Of a stretch of DNA of 64,000 nt, positions 40,381 to 49,234 are shown one piece after another (position 1 is the stretch's first letter; every line of letters begins with the position of its first letter). The DNA lies in assembly GCF_032598905.1 (NCBI RefSeq), contig NZ_CP122458.1, forward strand, positions 4,216,001 through 4,280,000. The letters run 5' to 3'. The stretch comes from Streptomyces sp. 11x1. GTDB lineage: Bacteria; Actinomycetota; Actinomycetes; Streptomycetales; Streptomycetaceae. The notes beneath the pieces are model-generated. The model saw only the letters and a program-made list of their open reading frames with translations, was not told the DNA's origin and did not search any database. The translations under genes were made by a program, and so were the position numbers.

Positions 40381-40949
40381 CGTAGGCGGCACCGCCCCCG
40401 GTGGGCGACGGCACCGCGGAGGCGCGGTTCCCCGACGGCGGGGCCTACGTCGCGACCTCGCCGACCCTCCTGGCACGTATTTGCACAGTAACGCCTTGTA
40501 GTCGCTGCCGAGCGACAGTGTCGTCTCCCGCCACCTGATGGTGTCCCCGGGTTCGGCACGGAGATTCAGTTCGGCCCCCGACGTGCCGACGATGTGGCCG
40601 CGTCGAACGCGATCAGGACGTTGAGATCAGCCATTTCCTGTTCCTGCCGCACGAGCAAAGTCTGGAAAACACCGATCACCTCTCTTGACGGAATTCGACT
40701 TGCTCGCCTCTTCTCACCGGGGCCGGAGTTCCGCCAGGGGCGGAAGGGAGAGATGACGAACCCGAGGCGGAGAATTCACGGACTGAATGTGGCCGTCCTG
40801 AGCACGAGACGACGAAGGCTCCGCCCCCGCTTTTCCGGCGCCGCCCTTCGATGGCCCTTTCGACACGGATCACCCCGACGGCATCGCGCCAAGAACCCGA
40901 AGTTCCGCCAAAGATCGCAGAAACGTGCCGCCGAGGGGCGACTGCGGAT
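40381..40949. other. Intergenic region with a degraded gene
   Basis: 569 bp after the LAL regulator. Apart from the AidA/PixA-like remnant at 40470-40634, I see only a weak inverted repeat (CGTAGGC near 40381 and GCCTACG near 40442) that could end the LAL transcript. 40640-40949 shows no coding pattern. Confidence 0.5.
40470..40634 (-). pseudogene. AidA/PixA (inclusion body protein family) remnant
   Basis: From an ATG at 40634 with an AGGAA site, the frame reads MADLNVLIAFDA, then hits a stop at codon 23. Switching frame near 40600 restores a coherent peptide, HIVGTSGAELNLRAEPGDTI and onward through DYKALLCKY, which resembles the AidA/PixA pattern (G-x-G-x-A-D-L-x3-A-x-x-G-D-x-R-W). The middle of the normal protein is missing. 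An internal deletion plus frameshift best explains this. Similarity was judged by eye. Confidence 0.45.
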
Positions 40950-41440
40950 TCAGCGGCGTTCCTTGAAATGCACACCGACGAAGAGGGCCCCGATCACGCA
41001 GCTGAGTGTTCCGGCCCGGACGAAGAGTTCTCCGCCGTCGGCGTCCGGCACCCCCGGCAGGTCCCAGCCCAGCCACCGCACGCACACCCACGCGTACGCC
41101 CATCCGGCCACCCCGAGGGCGGCGAAGGCCAGGGCGACCTTCCCGTTGGCCGAGGCGGGAAGGGAACGGAGGTCGGCCGCCACCCGTCGTACATCAAGGG
41201 GTTCCGCCTCTCCTCGGCGCGCCCTCAGATGCAGGTCGTGGAGGCCGAGGAACAGGAAGCCGATGAGGCCCATGGCCACCGAGGCGGTGAAGAGGGGACC
41301 GGTGAGGTGGTCGTCCCGACCCGCCGAGGTGAAGGTCCGCACCATGGACCAGCCCCCACGACGACGGTCAGGAGCGTGCAGGCGGTGTAGAGCCTGCCCC
41401 ACGGCGAGGAGTGCAGGTGCGCGACGCGTCTTCGGATCAT
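40950..41440 (-). pseudogene. Small polytopic membrane protein with a single-base frameshift
   Basis: Frame 1 starts at ATG 41440 and reads MIRRRVAHLHSSPWGRLYTA plus a first membrane helix (CTLLTVVVGAG). Frame 2 then runs to 40950 with three more hydrophobic segments (GPLFTASVAMGLIGFLFLGL, GKVALAFAALGVAGWAYAWV, GTLSCVIGALFVGVHF). The switch lies at a run of five C (41353-41357). One more base in that run would join the frames as VVVGGWSMVRTF. Either a real frameshift or a homopolymer sequencing error. Confidence 0.6.
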
Positions 41441-41487
41441 GCGGTCGTACAGTATCGGCCTCGGTTGTGCGGGAAAGGCGGGGGACG

Positions 41488-41970
41488 ATGACGAAGCGGG
41501 GCGTTCTGCTGGGCTGGGGCGGGCTGGTGGTCCTGCTCGGGGTGGGTGTGGGCGTGTGGTGGGGCTGGTTCCGGGCGCCGTACGCGCTCGCCGACTCGCC
41601 CCGGGTCGACGTGACCGTGCGGGCCGCGAAGTCCGAGTACCCGGATGTGCGGGTGACCGCCGAGGACGTCGACACCCTGGTGCGGGTCTATGTCCAACGG
41701 CTCAAGGCCGGTGACGTGGAAGGGCTGATGGAGCTGGCCGGGCCCGCGTACGACGGCACCCGGGGTGCCGCCTACGAGCAGGTGCGGGAGTTCGGCGAGG
41801 GCGCGCGCGGGCCTGTCGAGGTCACCGTGCTGGAGGGAGACGTCGACTACTTCAACCCCGTCCGGCTGACGTACGACCGGACCGGCCAGGAGCAGGAGTT
41901 GCTGCTGGTCAAGGACGACGGGTACTGGTGGGTCGGACTGGGAGAGGGCGACCCGGCCGCGGGGATGTAG
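41488..41970 (+). CDS. Membrane-anchored hypothetical protein
   Basis: A 160-residue protein. One N-terminal helix (LLGWGGLVVLLGVGVGVWWG) anchors or exports it. The external part resembles small NTF2-like/DUF4878 domains: VRVYVQRLKAGDVEGLMELAGPAY, then EVTVLEGDV and LLLVKDDGYWWVGLG. The ATG at 41488 has a GGCGGGGGAC site. Divergent from the frameshifted membrane gene. Function unknown. Confidence 0.75.
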   Translation: MTKRGVLLGWGGLVVLLGVGVGVWWGWFRAPYALADSPRVDVTVRAAKSEYPDVRVTAEDVDTLVRVYVQRLKAGDVEGLMELAGPAYDGTRGAAYEQVREFGEGARGPVEVTVLEGDVDYFNPVRLTYDRTGQEQELLLVKDDGYWWVGLGEGDPAAGM

Positions 41971-42005
41971 GGCGGAGGAGGGTCCGTCGCCGCGGGCCGG
42001 CGGGC

Positions 42006-43919
42006 CTACTTCTCGTACAGCCCCTCGATCTCCGTCGCGAAGGCCTTCTCCACGACCTCCCGCCGTAGCTTCATCGACGGCGTGAGGTGGCCCGCCTCCT
42101 CGCTGAAACCGTCGGGGACGATCGTGAACCGGCGGATGGACTCGGGGCGCGAGACCAGGCGGTTGGCCTCGTCCACCGCGCGTTGCAGGACGGCCCGCAG
42201 ATCCGGGTCCTCGGCCAGGCGGTCGACGGGGGTGTCCTGCTTGGCGTTCATCTGGGACCAGTGGCTGATGCCCTCGGGGTCCAGGGTCAGCAGCGCGGTG
42301 ACGTACGGGCGGCGGTCGCCGATCACCATGGCGTGGGCGATGAGGGGGTGGGAGCGCAGCCAGTTCTCCAGCGGCGCCGGGGCCACGTTCTTGCCGCTGT
42401 CGGTGACCAGGATCTCCTTCTTGCGGCCGGTGATCGTGAGGTAGCCCCCGTCGTCCAGGTGACCGATGTCGCCGGTGGCGAACCAGCCGTCGGGCCCTGC
42501 GGGGACTACACCGCCGGCCTGCGGGTCCCAGTAGCCGCGGAAGATCTGACCGCCGTGCAGCAGGATCTCTCCGTCGGCGGCTATCCGGACCCGGGTGCCG
42601 GGGAGGGGGCGGCCGACCGTGCCCAGACGGGGCCGGTCCGGCGGGGTCACGGTGACGGCGGCGGTCGTCTCCGTCATGCCGTAGCCCTCGAAGACGTCGA
42701 TGCCCGCGCCCGCGTAGAAGGCGGCCAGCCGACGGCCGAGCGGGCTGCCGCCGGAGATGACGTAACGGACCCGGCCGCCCAGCGCCTTGCGGATGCGCCT
42801 GTAGACCAGCGGGTCGTAGAAGGTGCGGGCCGCCTTCAGGAAGGCGGACGGGCCGGGCCCGGTGCCGTGCTGCTCGGCTTCCAGGGCCTCGCCGTAGCGG
42901 CGGGCCACGGCCGAGGCTCGGTCGTACGAGGAGGCGCGGCCCATGCGTTCGGCGGAGGCCCGGGCCGTGTTGAAGACCTTCTCCAGCACATAGGGGATGA
43001 CCAGCAGGAACGTCGGGCGGAAGGACTTGAGGTCGGCGAGGAGGTCCTCCGTGCGGAAGCTCGGCGAATGGCCGAGGCGCACCCTCGCCCGCATACAGCC
43101 GATCGCGACCATGCGGCCGAACACATGGGCGAGCGGGAGGAAGAGGAGGGTGGAGGCCTCCTCGTCCGTCTTCGCGCGGAAGATGGGGTAGAGCAGGTTG
43201 ATCGCGTTGTCGACCTCGGCGTAGAAGTTGCCGTGGGTGAGCGCGCAGCCTTTGGGGCGGCCGGTCGTGCCCGAGGTGTAGATCAGGGTCGCGAGGGTGT
43301 CGGGGCCCAACACCCCACGCCGTACGGCCACTTCCTGGTCCGACACATCACGGCCCAGCTCGGCGAGCCGGTCCAGGTGCTTCTTCTCGAAGACCCACAT
43401 ATGGCGCAGGTCGGGGATGCGGTCGAGTTCGGGGCCGAGGGCGGCGGCCTGGGCGGCGGTCTCGACGGCGAGGGCCACCGCGCCCGAGTCCTGGAGGATC
43501 CAGCGGGTCTGGAAGACGGAGGAGGTGGGGTAGACGGGGACCGTGACCAGGCCCGCCGCCCAGGCCGCGAAGTCCAGGAGGGTCCACTCGTACGTCGTCC
43601 GCGCCATGATCGCGATCCGGTCGCCCGGCATGAGGCCCTCGGCGATCAGGCCCTTCGCCAGCGCGAGCACCTCGGCGGCGAAGGCGGCGGCCGTGACGTC
43701 CCGCCACCGGCCGTCGCCCTCTCCGTCCGTCCCGCCGTGCTTCCGGCTGAGGACGACCGAGTCGGGGGCGTGGGTCGCGTTGTCGAACGGGATGTCCGCG
43801 AGCGAGCCGTAGGTCACGGGCGCGGCGAGCGCGGGGACGTACGCCTCCCGCACGATGCCGTCCAGCCGCTTCAACTCGGTTTCCACCAGGGCGGGTTCGG
43901 TGCTTTCGAGGTTGGACAC
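42006..43919 (-). CDS. Long-chain fatty acyl-CoA synthetase (AMP-binding)
   Basis: A 637-residue ANL-superfamily ligase. The P-loop motif is TLIYTSGTTGRPKG, A5 is EGYGMTETTAAV, and the hinge/A8 region is DGWFATGDIGHLDDGGYLTITGRKKE. A10 lysine lies near PSMKLRR. It activates fatty acids with ATP and CoA. The GTG at 43919 has AGGAGCC. Divergent from the MaoC gene, and near a TetR gene, which suggests a lipid-metabolism unit. Confidence 0.92.
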   Translation of the reverse strand: MSNLESTEPALVETELKRLDGIVREAYVPALAAPVTYGSLADIPFDNATHAPDSVVLSRKHGGTDGEGDGRWRDVTAAAFAAEVLALAKGLIAEGLMPGDRIAIMARTTYEWTLLDFAAWAAGLVTVPVYPTSSVFQTRWILQDSGAVALAVETAAQAAALGPELDRIPDLRHMWVFEKKHLDRLAELGRDVSDQEVAVRRGVLGPDTLATLIYTSGTTGRPKGCALTHGNFYAEVDNAINLLYPIFRAKTDEEASTLLFLPLAHVFGRMVAIGCMRARVRLGHSPSFRTEDLLADLKSFRPTFLLVIPYVLEKVFNTARASAERMGRASSYDRASAVARRYGEALEAEQHGTGPGPSAFLKAARTFYDPLVYRRIRKALGGRVRYVISGGSPLGRRLAAFYAGAGIDVFEGYGMTETTAAVTVTPPDRPRLGTVGRPLPGTRVRIAADGEILLHGGQIFRGYWDPQAGGVVPAGPDGWFATGDIGHLDDGGYLTITGRKKEILVTDSGKNVAPAPLENWLRSHPLIAHAMVIGDRRPYVTALLTLDPEGISHWSQMNAKQDTPVDRLAEDPDLRAVLQRAVDEANRLVSRPESIRRFTIVPDGFSEEAGHLTPSMKLRREVVEKAFATEIEGLYEK

Positions 43920-44226
43920 GGGCGGCTCCTGGGCGTTCGGTGTGTCCGGATCGTACGGGGTTGGTGTGTGAGGTTCGTGTGAGTGTGGCGATGGTCCGGA
44001 GATGGAACGGGGCCGGGGATGTGCAGTGTCGCAGACCGCCCGGTCGTGACTCCGCCGCAGGTCAAGGGCGCGCCAAGTTACCTGAGGGTCATTCAGCTCC
44101 CGGGGTGCACGGGAGGCTCGACCCGCCCTTACCTCGGGTAACCTGACTGCGGAGTAAGAATGTGGAGCAAGGAAGCGGAATCCGGCGCGGGAGCAGAGCC
44201 CGGCGCGGGGAAGGGGAGACCGTCCG
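43920..44226. other. Divergent promoter region of the acyl-CoA synthetase and MaoC genes
   Basis: 307 bp without a gene. It holds two TTACC-type elements, TTACCTGAGGGT (44078-44089) and TTACC-TCG-GGTAA (44129-44141). No -35/-10 pair stands out. Confidence 0.5.
44129..44141. promoter_or_regulatory. TTACC-TCG-GGTAA palindrome
   Basis: A perfect 5-bp inverted repeat with a 3-bp spacer, and a related TTACCTGAGGGT 51 bp away. It is a plausible operator, perhaps for the TetR regulator encoded 1.3 kb downstream of this region. Confidence 0.4.
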
Positions 44227-45300
44227 ATGCACACCGTCACCCTCGTACGACCGCCCTCCCTCGGCCCGCTGCTCGCCAGGGGCGCGCTCCTCTCACCGGG
44301 CAGAAGCCGCAGGCTCCCGCGCGCGTCGGCCTCCGGGTTCGTCTCCCCCTCCCGACTCCCCCGACTGGTCCTCCCCGGCGTCCGGATCGACCTCGCGCGG
44401 CTCGCCGCGTACGAGCGGGTCTGCGGGTTCCCGACCGGGGAGGACGCCGTTCCGCTGACGTATCCGCATGTCCTCGGGTTTCCGGCGGCCATGCGGATCA
44501 TGGCCGGGCGGGGCTTCCCGTTGCCCCTGCTCGGGCTCGTGCACACATCGATCGAGATCACCCGACGTCGACGGCTGCCCGCCACCGGGGTGTACGAGAT
44601 CACCGTGTACGTCGCCGAGTTGACGCCCCACCGACGCGGCACCGAGGCGACGGTCGTCACGGAGCTGCGGGACGGGGCGGAGACGGAAGGCAGGACCGGG
44701 ATCGCGTGGGAGTCCCGCAGCACGTACCTCGCCAGGCACCGGCGTGAGCGGGGGGAGCCGGGTGAGCAGGGGGCCGGAGGTGCGGTGGCGGGCGAGAGGG
44801 GAGCGCGGGCCGACGGGGGTGGGAGCCAGCGGGACGGGGGCGGCGGGAGCCGTGGCGTACGGGACGGTGAGGGCGGCGGGAGTGGGTCGGCGGGGAGTGG
44901 GCGGCCGGATGTGCCTGCTGTCGTCGAGTGGCGGTTGGGTGGGGATGTGGGGCGGCGGTACGGGGCGGTGTCCGGTGACCGGAACCCGATCCATCTGCAT
45001 CCGCTCGGCGCCCGGCTGTTCGGCTTCCCCCGGGCCATCGCGCACGGCATGTGGACCGTGGCCCGCTGCCTCGCCGAGCACGGTGCGCCTCCGGCGGCCC
45101 TTGTCCGCGCGGAGTTCCGGGCGCCGGTGCCGTTGCCGGGCACGGTGACGTACACGGCGGACGGGCAGGCGTGGGGTGGGTTCGAGCTGCGCGGGGGCAG
45201 TGCCCCTGGGTCGGCCGAGACCCCCGGATCAGATGGGTCGGGGGGTATGGATGGAGGGCGGGTTCACGTGAGGGGGCAGGTGTATCCGCTGGTGGGCTGA
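44227..45300 (+). CDS. MaoC-like double hot-dog dehydratase
   Basis: A 357-residue protein with two hot-dog halves. The C-terminal half has the MaoC signature RYGAVSGDRNPIHLHPLGA then GFPRAIAHGMW. A Gly/Arg/Ser-rich linker (about 170-230) splits the halves. MaoC proteins hydrate enoyl-CoA/ACP thioesters. The ATG at 44227 has a GGGGAGACC site. With the acyl-CoA synthetase it suggests fatty acid or polyketide-CoA metabolism. Confidence 0.85.
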   Translation: MHTVTLVRPPSLGPLLARGALLSPGRSRRLPRASASGFVSPSRLPRLVLPGVRIDLARLAAYERVCGFPTGEDAVPLTYPHVLGFPAAMRIMAGRGFPLPLLGLVHTSIEITRRRRLPATGVYEITVYVAELTPHRRGTEATVVTELRDGAETEGRTGIAWESRSTYLARHRRERGEPGEQGAGGAVAGERGARADGGGSQRDGGGGSRGVRDGEGGGSGSAGSGRPDVPAVVEWRLGGDVGRRYGAVSGDRNPIHLHPLGARLFGFPRAIAHGMWTVARCLAEHGAPPAALVRAEFRAPVPLPGTVTYTADGQAWGGFELRGGSAPGSAETPGSDGSGGMDGGRVHVRGQVYPLVG

Positions 45301-45339
45301 GCGGGTGGGTGGGGGTGGGCGAGGGTGCGTTGCCGGGTG

Positions 45340-45376
45340 CGGCTGAGTGGGGCTTCTCGCACCCGAAAACGCGCCC
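45340..45376. repeat. Decayed intergenic repeat arm
   Basis: AGTGGGGCTTCTCGC followed by ...GCGCCCC resembles the ends of the palindromic repeat with its centre lost. It lies between convergent MaoC and TetR genes. Confidence 0.35.
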
Positions 45377-45400
45377 CAACCACCCCCGCACCTCCCCCTC

Positions 45401-46048
45401 TCACACCACAGCCGGCGGTGTCCACGGACGCCCCTCCATCAGGTCTCCCAGGCCCGCCCACGCGAAGTTCATCAGCGTCGTGGCGGCCTGGCGTGCGGTG
45501 ATGCCGGGCGTGGCGTTGGCCCAGGCGGCAAGCGCCTCGGCGGCGCCGACGAGGCCCTCGGCGAGACCGGCGACCTCCCGTTCCGGCAGGGACGGGTCCC
45601 GACGTGCCTCCCGCGCCGCGACCAGGATCAGCCCGGTCACGAACGCGACCATCTCCTCCCGCATCGCCGCCACTTCGGCGGCGAACGGCTCCCCGTGCGT
45701 ACGGGCCTGGAGGTGCAGCACGGCCCAGGCGTCGGGGTTGCGCGCGGTGTGCGTGAAGAACGCGCCCAGCCCGTCCCAGAGTTGGCGGTCGGCCGGCAGT
45801 TCGGGGTCCACACCCGCCCGTACGGCCGTGGTGAGCGCCTTGGCCTCGCGGCGGATGCAGGCCGTGAAGAGGTCTTCCTTGGAGTTCAGGTACAGGTACA
45901 CCAACGGCTTGGACACGCCCGCCAGTTCGGCGATCTCGTCCATCGAGGCCGCCCTGTACCCCCGCTGCCCGAACGTCCGCACCGCCGCGTCCAGCATTTG
46001 CTGTTCCCGCACCGCACGAGGCATCCGTTTGCTCTTCACCGCACCCAT
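45401..46048 (-). CDS. TetR-family regulator
   Basis: A 215-residue regulator. The N-terminal helix-turn-helix is MDEIAELAGVSKPLVYLYL, preceded by AVRTFGQRGYRAAS. The C-terminal ligand domain is helical. The ATG at 46048 was chosen because the upstream frame shows no homology. TetR proteins beside acyl-CoA synthetases often sense acyl-CoA, and the neighbouring acyl-CoA synthetase/MaoC pair is the likely target. Confidence 0.88.
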   Translation of the reverse strand: MGAVKSKRMPRAVREQQMLDAAVRTFGQRGYRAASMDEIAELAGVSKPLVYLYLNSKEDLFTACIRREAKALTTAVRAGVDPELPADRQLWDGLGAFFTHTARNPDAWAVLHLQARTHGEPFAAEVAAMREEMVAFVTGLILVAAREARRDPSLPEREVAGLAEGLVGAAEALAAWANATPGITARQAATTLMNFAWAGLGDLMEGRPWTPPAVV

Positions 46049-46175
46049 GCGGGCAAGCGTACGGTTCCGACGCCGTGGAGGGACCTGGGCGTCAGGCGGT
46101 TGATCCCTTTTGGCGGACCGGCGAACGCTCCCGCCGGACGGTCCGCGTACGGCCTGCGTAGCCTCTACGAAGCCG

Positions 46176-46589
46176 CTACGAGGCCTTGCCGGAGCCCGAC
46201 TGGACGGCGGCCGTGTCATCGGCCTCGCGAGCCTCGTCGGCCCCGGCAGCCGTGTCGGCCTCGGCCGTGGTCTCGGCGGAGGCCTCCGCGCTCGGGGTCC
46301 GGGCCGCGTCGTCGGCCTCGTCCTCCTGGCTGCGGTTGGCCGCGAGGTTGGACTTGACGCGGCCGATGGAGCGGTCGAGGCGGGGGGCGATCTGCTCGGA
46401 GGCGCGGTCGCGCTCCTTGCGGAGGGCGACGAAGCTGATCGGCGCGGAGACCAGGAGCGCGAGGACGACCATCCACATGCCGTTGGACGCGCCGAGGCCG
46501 CGCGGGGCGACGCCGGAGTAGACGAGGGCCCAGACGACCACGAAGCAGCCCACGAAGATACCGAGGCGCATCAGTGTGTAGCGGAGCAT
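46176..46589 (-). CDS. DUF4229 membrane protein
   Basis: A 137-residue protein with two N-terminal membrane helices (RLGIFVGCFVVVWALVYSG and GMWMVVLALLVSAPISF), then a basic stretch and a long Ala/Glu/Asp-rich tail. This is the DUF4229 layout seen in Streptomyces. The ATG at 46589 is the only sensible start. Function unknown. Confidence 0.8.
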   Translation of the reverse strand: MLRYTLMRLGIFVGCFVVVWALVYSGVAPRGLGASNGMWMVVLALLVSAPISFVALRKERDRASEQIAPRLDRSIGRVKSNLAANRSQEDEADDAARTPSAEASAETTAEADTAAGADEAREADDTAAVQSGSGKAS

Positions 46590-46688
46590 CTCAATCCACT
46601 CTTCCGTTTCCGTTCCGGACGTTTTCGAAGACCGTCGTCCAGTGAAGCACGATCGGGGGGCGATCTTGCACGGGGGTGTTGGCCCGGC

Positions 46689-47213
46689 TCACGTCAGGGG
46701 CAGCAGCATCGTGATGTCGTCGCGGTGGTCGTCGGGGGCGACCCGTATGGCGCCGGGGACCCGGCCGACCTCCTTGTAGCCGCAGGAGGCGTAGAAGTGC
46801 TCCAGGCCGAGGCCGCCTCGGCAGGTGAGGCGGATGGCGTCTATGCCGTCGAAGTCGCGGGCCGCGGTCTCAGCCGCCCTCATGAGGTCGCGGCCGTAGC
46901 CCTTGCCCTGGTGGGAGGGGTGGACCATCACCGTGTAGAGCCAGACCCAGTGGGCCATCAGGCGGTGGGTGTTGAAGCTGAAGAAGGCGGTGGCGGCGGG
47001 GGTGCCGGTGTCGTCGAGGCCGAGGAGGAGGCGGTGTCTGCCCTCCGCCATGGCGGTGAGGTGCCTGAGGAGTTCCGGGCGGATCGCTTCGCGGGTGGTC
47101 GGGGGGACGAAACCGACGGCTCCGCCGGTGTTGGTGACGGCTGTCCAGAGGGTGAGGATGCCGTCGTGGAGGGTGGGGGTGAGGGGTGGGTCCAGGTGGA
47201 ACGTAAGGGGCAT
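46689..47213 (-). CDS. GNAT acetyltransferase
   Basis: A 174-residue GNAT with motif A VWLYTVMVHPSHQGKGYGRDLM. The family's C-terminal strand is seen in GLEHFYASCGYKEVG. The start is ATG 47213 (MPLTFHLDP); the earlier frame overlaps repeat DNA. Substrate unknown. Confidence 0.85.
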   Translation of the reverse strand: MPLTFHLDPPLTPTLHDGILTLWTAVTNTGGAVGFVPPTTREAIRPELLRHLTAMAEGRHRLLLGLDDTGTPAATAFFSFNTHRLMAHWVWLYTVMVHPSHQGKGYGRDLMRAAETAARDFDGIDAIRLTCRGGLGLEHFYASCGYKEVGRVPGAIRVAPDDHRDDITMLLPLT

Positions 47214-47327
47214 GGGGGGACCGTAGTCATTACGTGGGACTCGCCTCAAGAGGGTTCTCGCCCCCGCCGCCCCTACCCGTCCCATCTTTCAGGGGCTGCG
47301 CCCCTTCGACCCCCAGGCGTCCGTCCG

Positions 47328-47424
47328 GTGGGGGCTGGTCGCGCAGTTCCCCGCGCCCCTGAAAAGCGGGGGCTGCGCCCCACGCTTTTCAGGGGCGCGG
47401 GGAACTGCGCGAGAAGCCCCACTC
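47328..47424. repeat. Intergenic palindromic repeat, copy 3
   Basis: The fullest copy: GGTGGGGGCTGGTCGCGCAG... faces ...GGGGCGCGGGGAACTGCGCG, with CTGAAAAGCG/CGCTTTTCAG extending the stem around a GGGGCTGCGCCCC core. Its left flank (AGGGGCTGCGCCCCTTCGAC) also matches the flank of copy 1. Confidence 0.75.
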
Positions 47425-47458
47425 ACCCCACTCACCCGCACCCGAACAACCTGCCCCC

Positions 47459-48622
47459 TCAGACCCGCATCGGCTGCGGGGACTCCCTGCGCGCCGGGTC
47501 CGGGCCCTCGTACTCGCGGATGATCTCGTACCTCGTGTTGCGTTCCACGGGGCGGAAGCCCGCGTCGCGGATGAGGTCCAGCAGGTCCTCGCGGGTCAGC
47601 TTGTTCGGCGTGCCGTAGTTGTCCGCGTCGTGGGTGATCTTGTACTCGACGACCGAGCCGTCCATGTCGTCCGCGCCGTGCTGGAGCGCCAGTTGCGCTG
47701 TCTGGACGCCGTGCATGACCCAGAAGACCTTGACGTGGGGGACGTTGTCGAAGAGCAGGCGGGAGACCGCGAAGGTCTTCAGCGCCTCCGCGCCGGTCGC
47801 CATCTGGGTACGGGCCTGCAGCCTGTTGCGGACCTTGCCGTCCTTCACGTCCACGAAGTCGTGCTGGTAGCGCAGCGGGATGAAGACCTGGAAGCCGTTC
47901 GTCTCGTCCTGGAGTTCACGCAGGCGCAGGACGTGGTCGACCCGGTGGCGGGGCTCCTCGATGTGGCCGTACAGCATGGTGCACGGGGTCTTGAGCCCCT
48001 TCTCGTGCGCCAGGCGGTGGATCCGCGACCAGTCCTCCCAGTGGGTGCGGTGGTCCACGATGTGCCGGCGGACCTCCCAGTCGAAGATCTCCGCGCCGCC
48101 GCCCGTCAACGACTCCAGGCCCGCGTCGATCAGTTCGTCCAGGATCTCCGACGCCGTCAGACCGCTGATCGTCTCGAAGTGGTGGATCTCCGTGGCCGTG
48201 AAGGCCTTCAGCGAGACGTTCGGGAGGGCGGCCTTCAGCTCCTTCAGGGAGCGCGGGTAGTAGCGCCACGGGAGGTTCGGGTGCAGGCCGTTGACGATGT
48301 GCAGCTCGGTGAGGTTCTCGCCCTCCATCGCCTTGGCGAGCTTCACCGCCTCCTCGATGCGCATCGTGTACGCGTCCTTCTCCCCCGGCTTGCGCTGGAA
48401 GGAGCAGTACGCGCAGGAAGCGGTGCACACGTTGGTCATGTTGAGGTGGCGGTTGACGTTGAAGTGGACGACGTCGCCGTTCTTCCGTGTCCGCACCTCG
48501 TGCGCCAGACCGCCCAGCCAGGCCAGGTCGTCCGACTCGTACAGCGCGATGCCGTCCTCGCGGGTCAGCCGCTCACCGGAGCGGACCTTCTCCTCCAGCT
48601 CGCGCTTGAGCCCGACGTCCAT
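47459..48622 (-). CDS. mqnE: Aminodeoxyfutalosine synthase
   Basis: A 387-residue radical SAM enzyme. It joins 3-enolpyruvylbenzoate with SAM to give aminodeoxyfutalosine, the second futalosine step. The cluster motif is CTASCAYC (Cys66, 70, 73). MqnE marks are NLTELHIVNGLHPNLPW and SLTGGGAEIFDWEVR. ATG 48622 follows an AAGGG site; a GTG 15 bp upstream is possible. Confidence 0.94.
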   Translation of the reverse strand: MDVGLKRELEEKVRSGERLTREDGIALYESDDLAWLGGLAHEVRTRKNGDVVHFNVNRHLNMTNVCTASCAYCSFQRKPGEKDAYTMRIEEAVKLAKAMEGENLTELHIVNGLHPNLPWRYYPRSLKELKAALPNVSLKAFTATEIHHFETISGLTASEILDELIDAGLESLTGGGAEIFDWEVRRHIVDHRTHWEDWSRIHRLAHEKGLKTPCTMLYGHIEEPRHRVDHVLRLRELQDETNGFQVFIPLRYQHDFVDVKDGKVRNRLQARTQMATGAEALKTFAVSRLLFDNVPHVKVFWVMHGVQTAQLALQHGADDMDGSVVEYKITHDADNYGTPNKLTREDLLDLIRDAGFRPVERNTRYEIIREYEGPDPARRESPQPMRV

Positions 48623-48681
48623 GCCCACACCCTTCACCGATCAACCGCCTCTACGACCTCACCCACCGTACGCCCATCGCC

Positions 48682-49137
48682 CTACTCCTCCTCCGGCAGC
48701 TCTCCCACCCGGTTCTCCCACTTCGTGGAGAGGATGATCGTCGTACGGGTGCGGGAGACGCCCTTGGTGCCGGAGAGCCGGCGGATGGTCTTCTCCAGAC
48801 CGTCGACGTCGGGGGCGCGCACCTTGAGCATGTACGAGTCGTCGCCCGCGATGAACCAGCAGTCCTCGATCTCGGCCAGTTCCCGCAGCCGGTCCGCCAC
48901 GTCCTCGTGGTCGGCGGCGTCGGAGAGCGAGATGCCGATGAGCGCGGTCACACCGAGGCCGAGGGAGGCCGCGTTCACGGTGGCGCGATAGCCGGTGATG
49001 ACGCCGGCCGCCTCCAGCCGGTTGATGCGGTCGGTGACACTGGGTCCCGACAGTCCGACGAGGCGTCCCAGCTCCGCGTAGGAGGCCCGGCCGTTCTCCC
49101 TCAGGGCCTGGATGAGCTGCCTGTCCACCGCGTCCAT
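48682..49137 (-). CDS. Lrp/AsnC-family regulator
   Basis: A 151-residue feast/famine regulator. The N-terminal helix-turn-helix is ASYAELGRLVGLSGPSVTDRI and the C-terminal RAM ligand domain follows. It lies between mqnE and ubiX on the same strand, 59 bp upstream of mqnE, so it may control menaquinone genes. The effector is unknown. Confidence 0.9.
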   Translation of the reverse strand: MDAVDRQLIQALRENGRASYAELGRLVGLSGPSVTDRINRLEAAGVITGYRATVNAASLGLGVTALIGISLSDAADHEDVADRLRELAEIEDCWFIAGDDSYMLKVRAPDVDGLEKTIRRLSGTKGVSRTRTTIILSTKWENRVGELPEEE

Positions 49138-49234
49138 GCGATCGGTTGCCTTCCGACTAAGAATTGCGTTGTGGGTGATGGGTGTTCGGTGATGCCCGGT
49201 CATGTACGACGAGACGAGAGCGGTGCGGGTGAGG

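Noticed and set aside
42087..43982. A 631-residue plus-strand frame
   Set aside because: It is antisense to the acyl-CoA synthetase, whose motifs are unmistakable.
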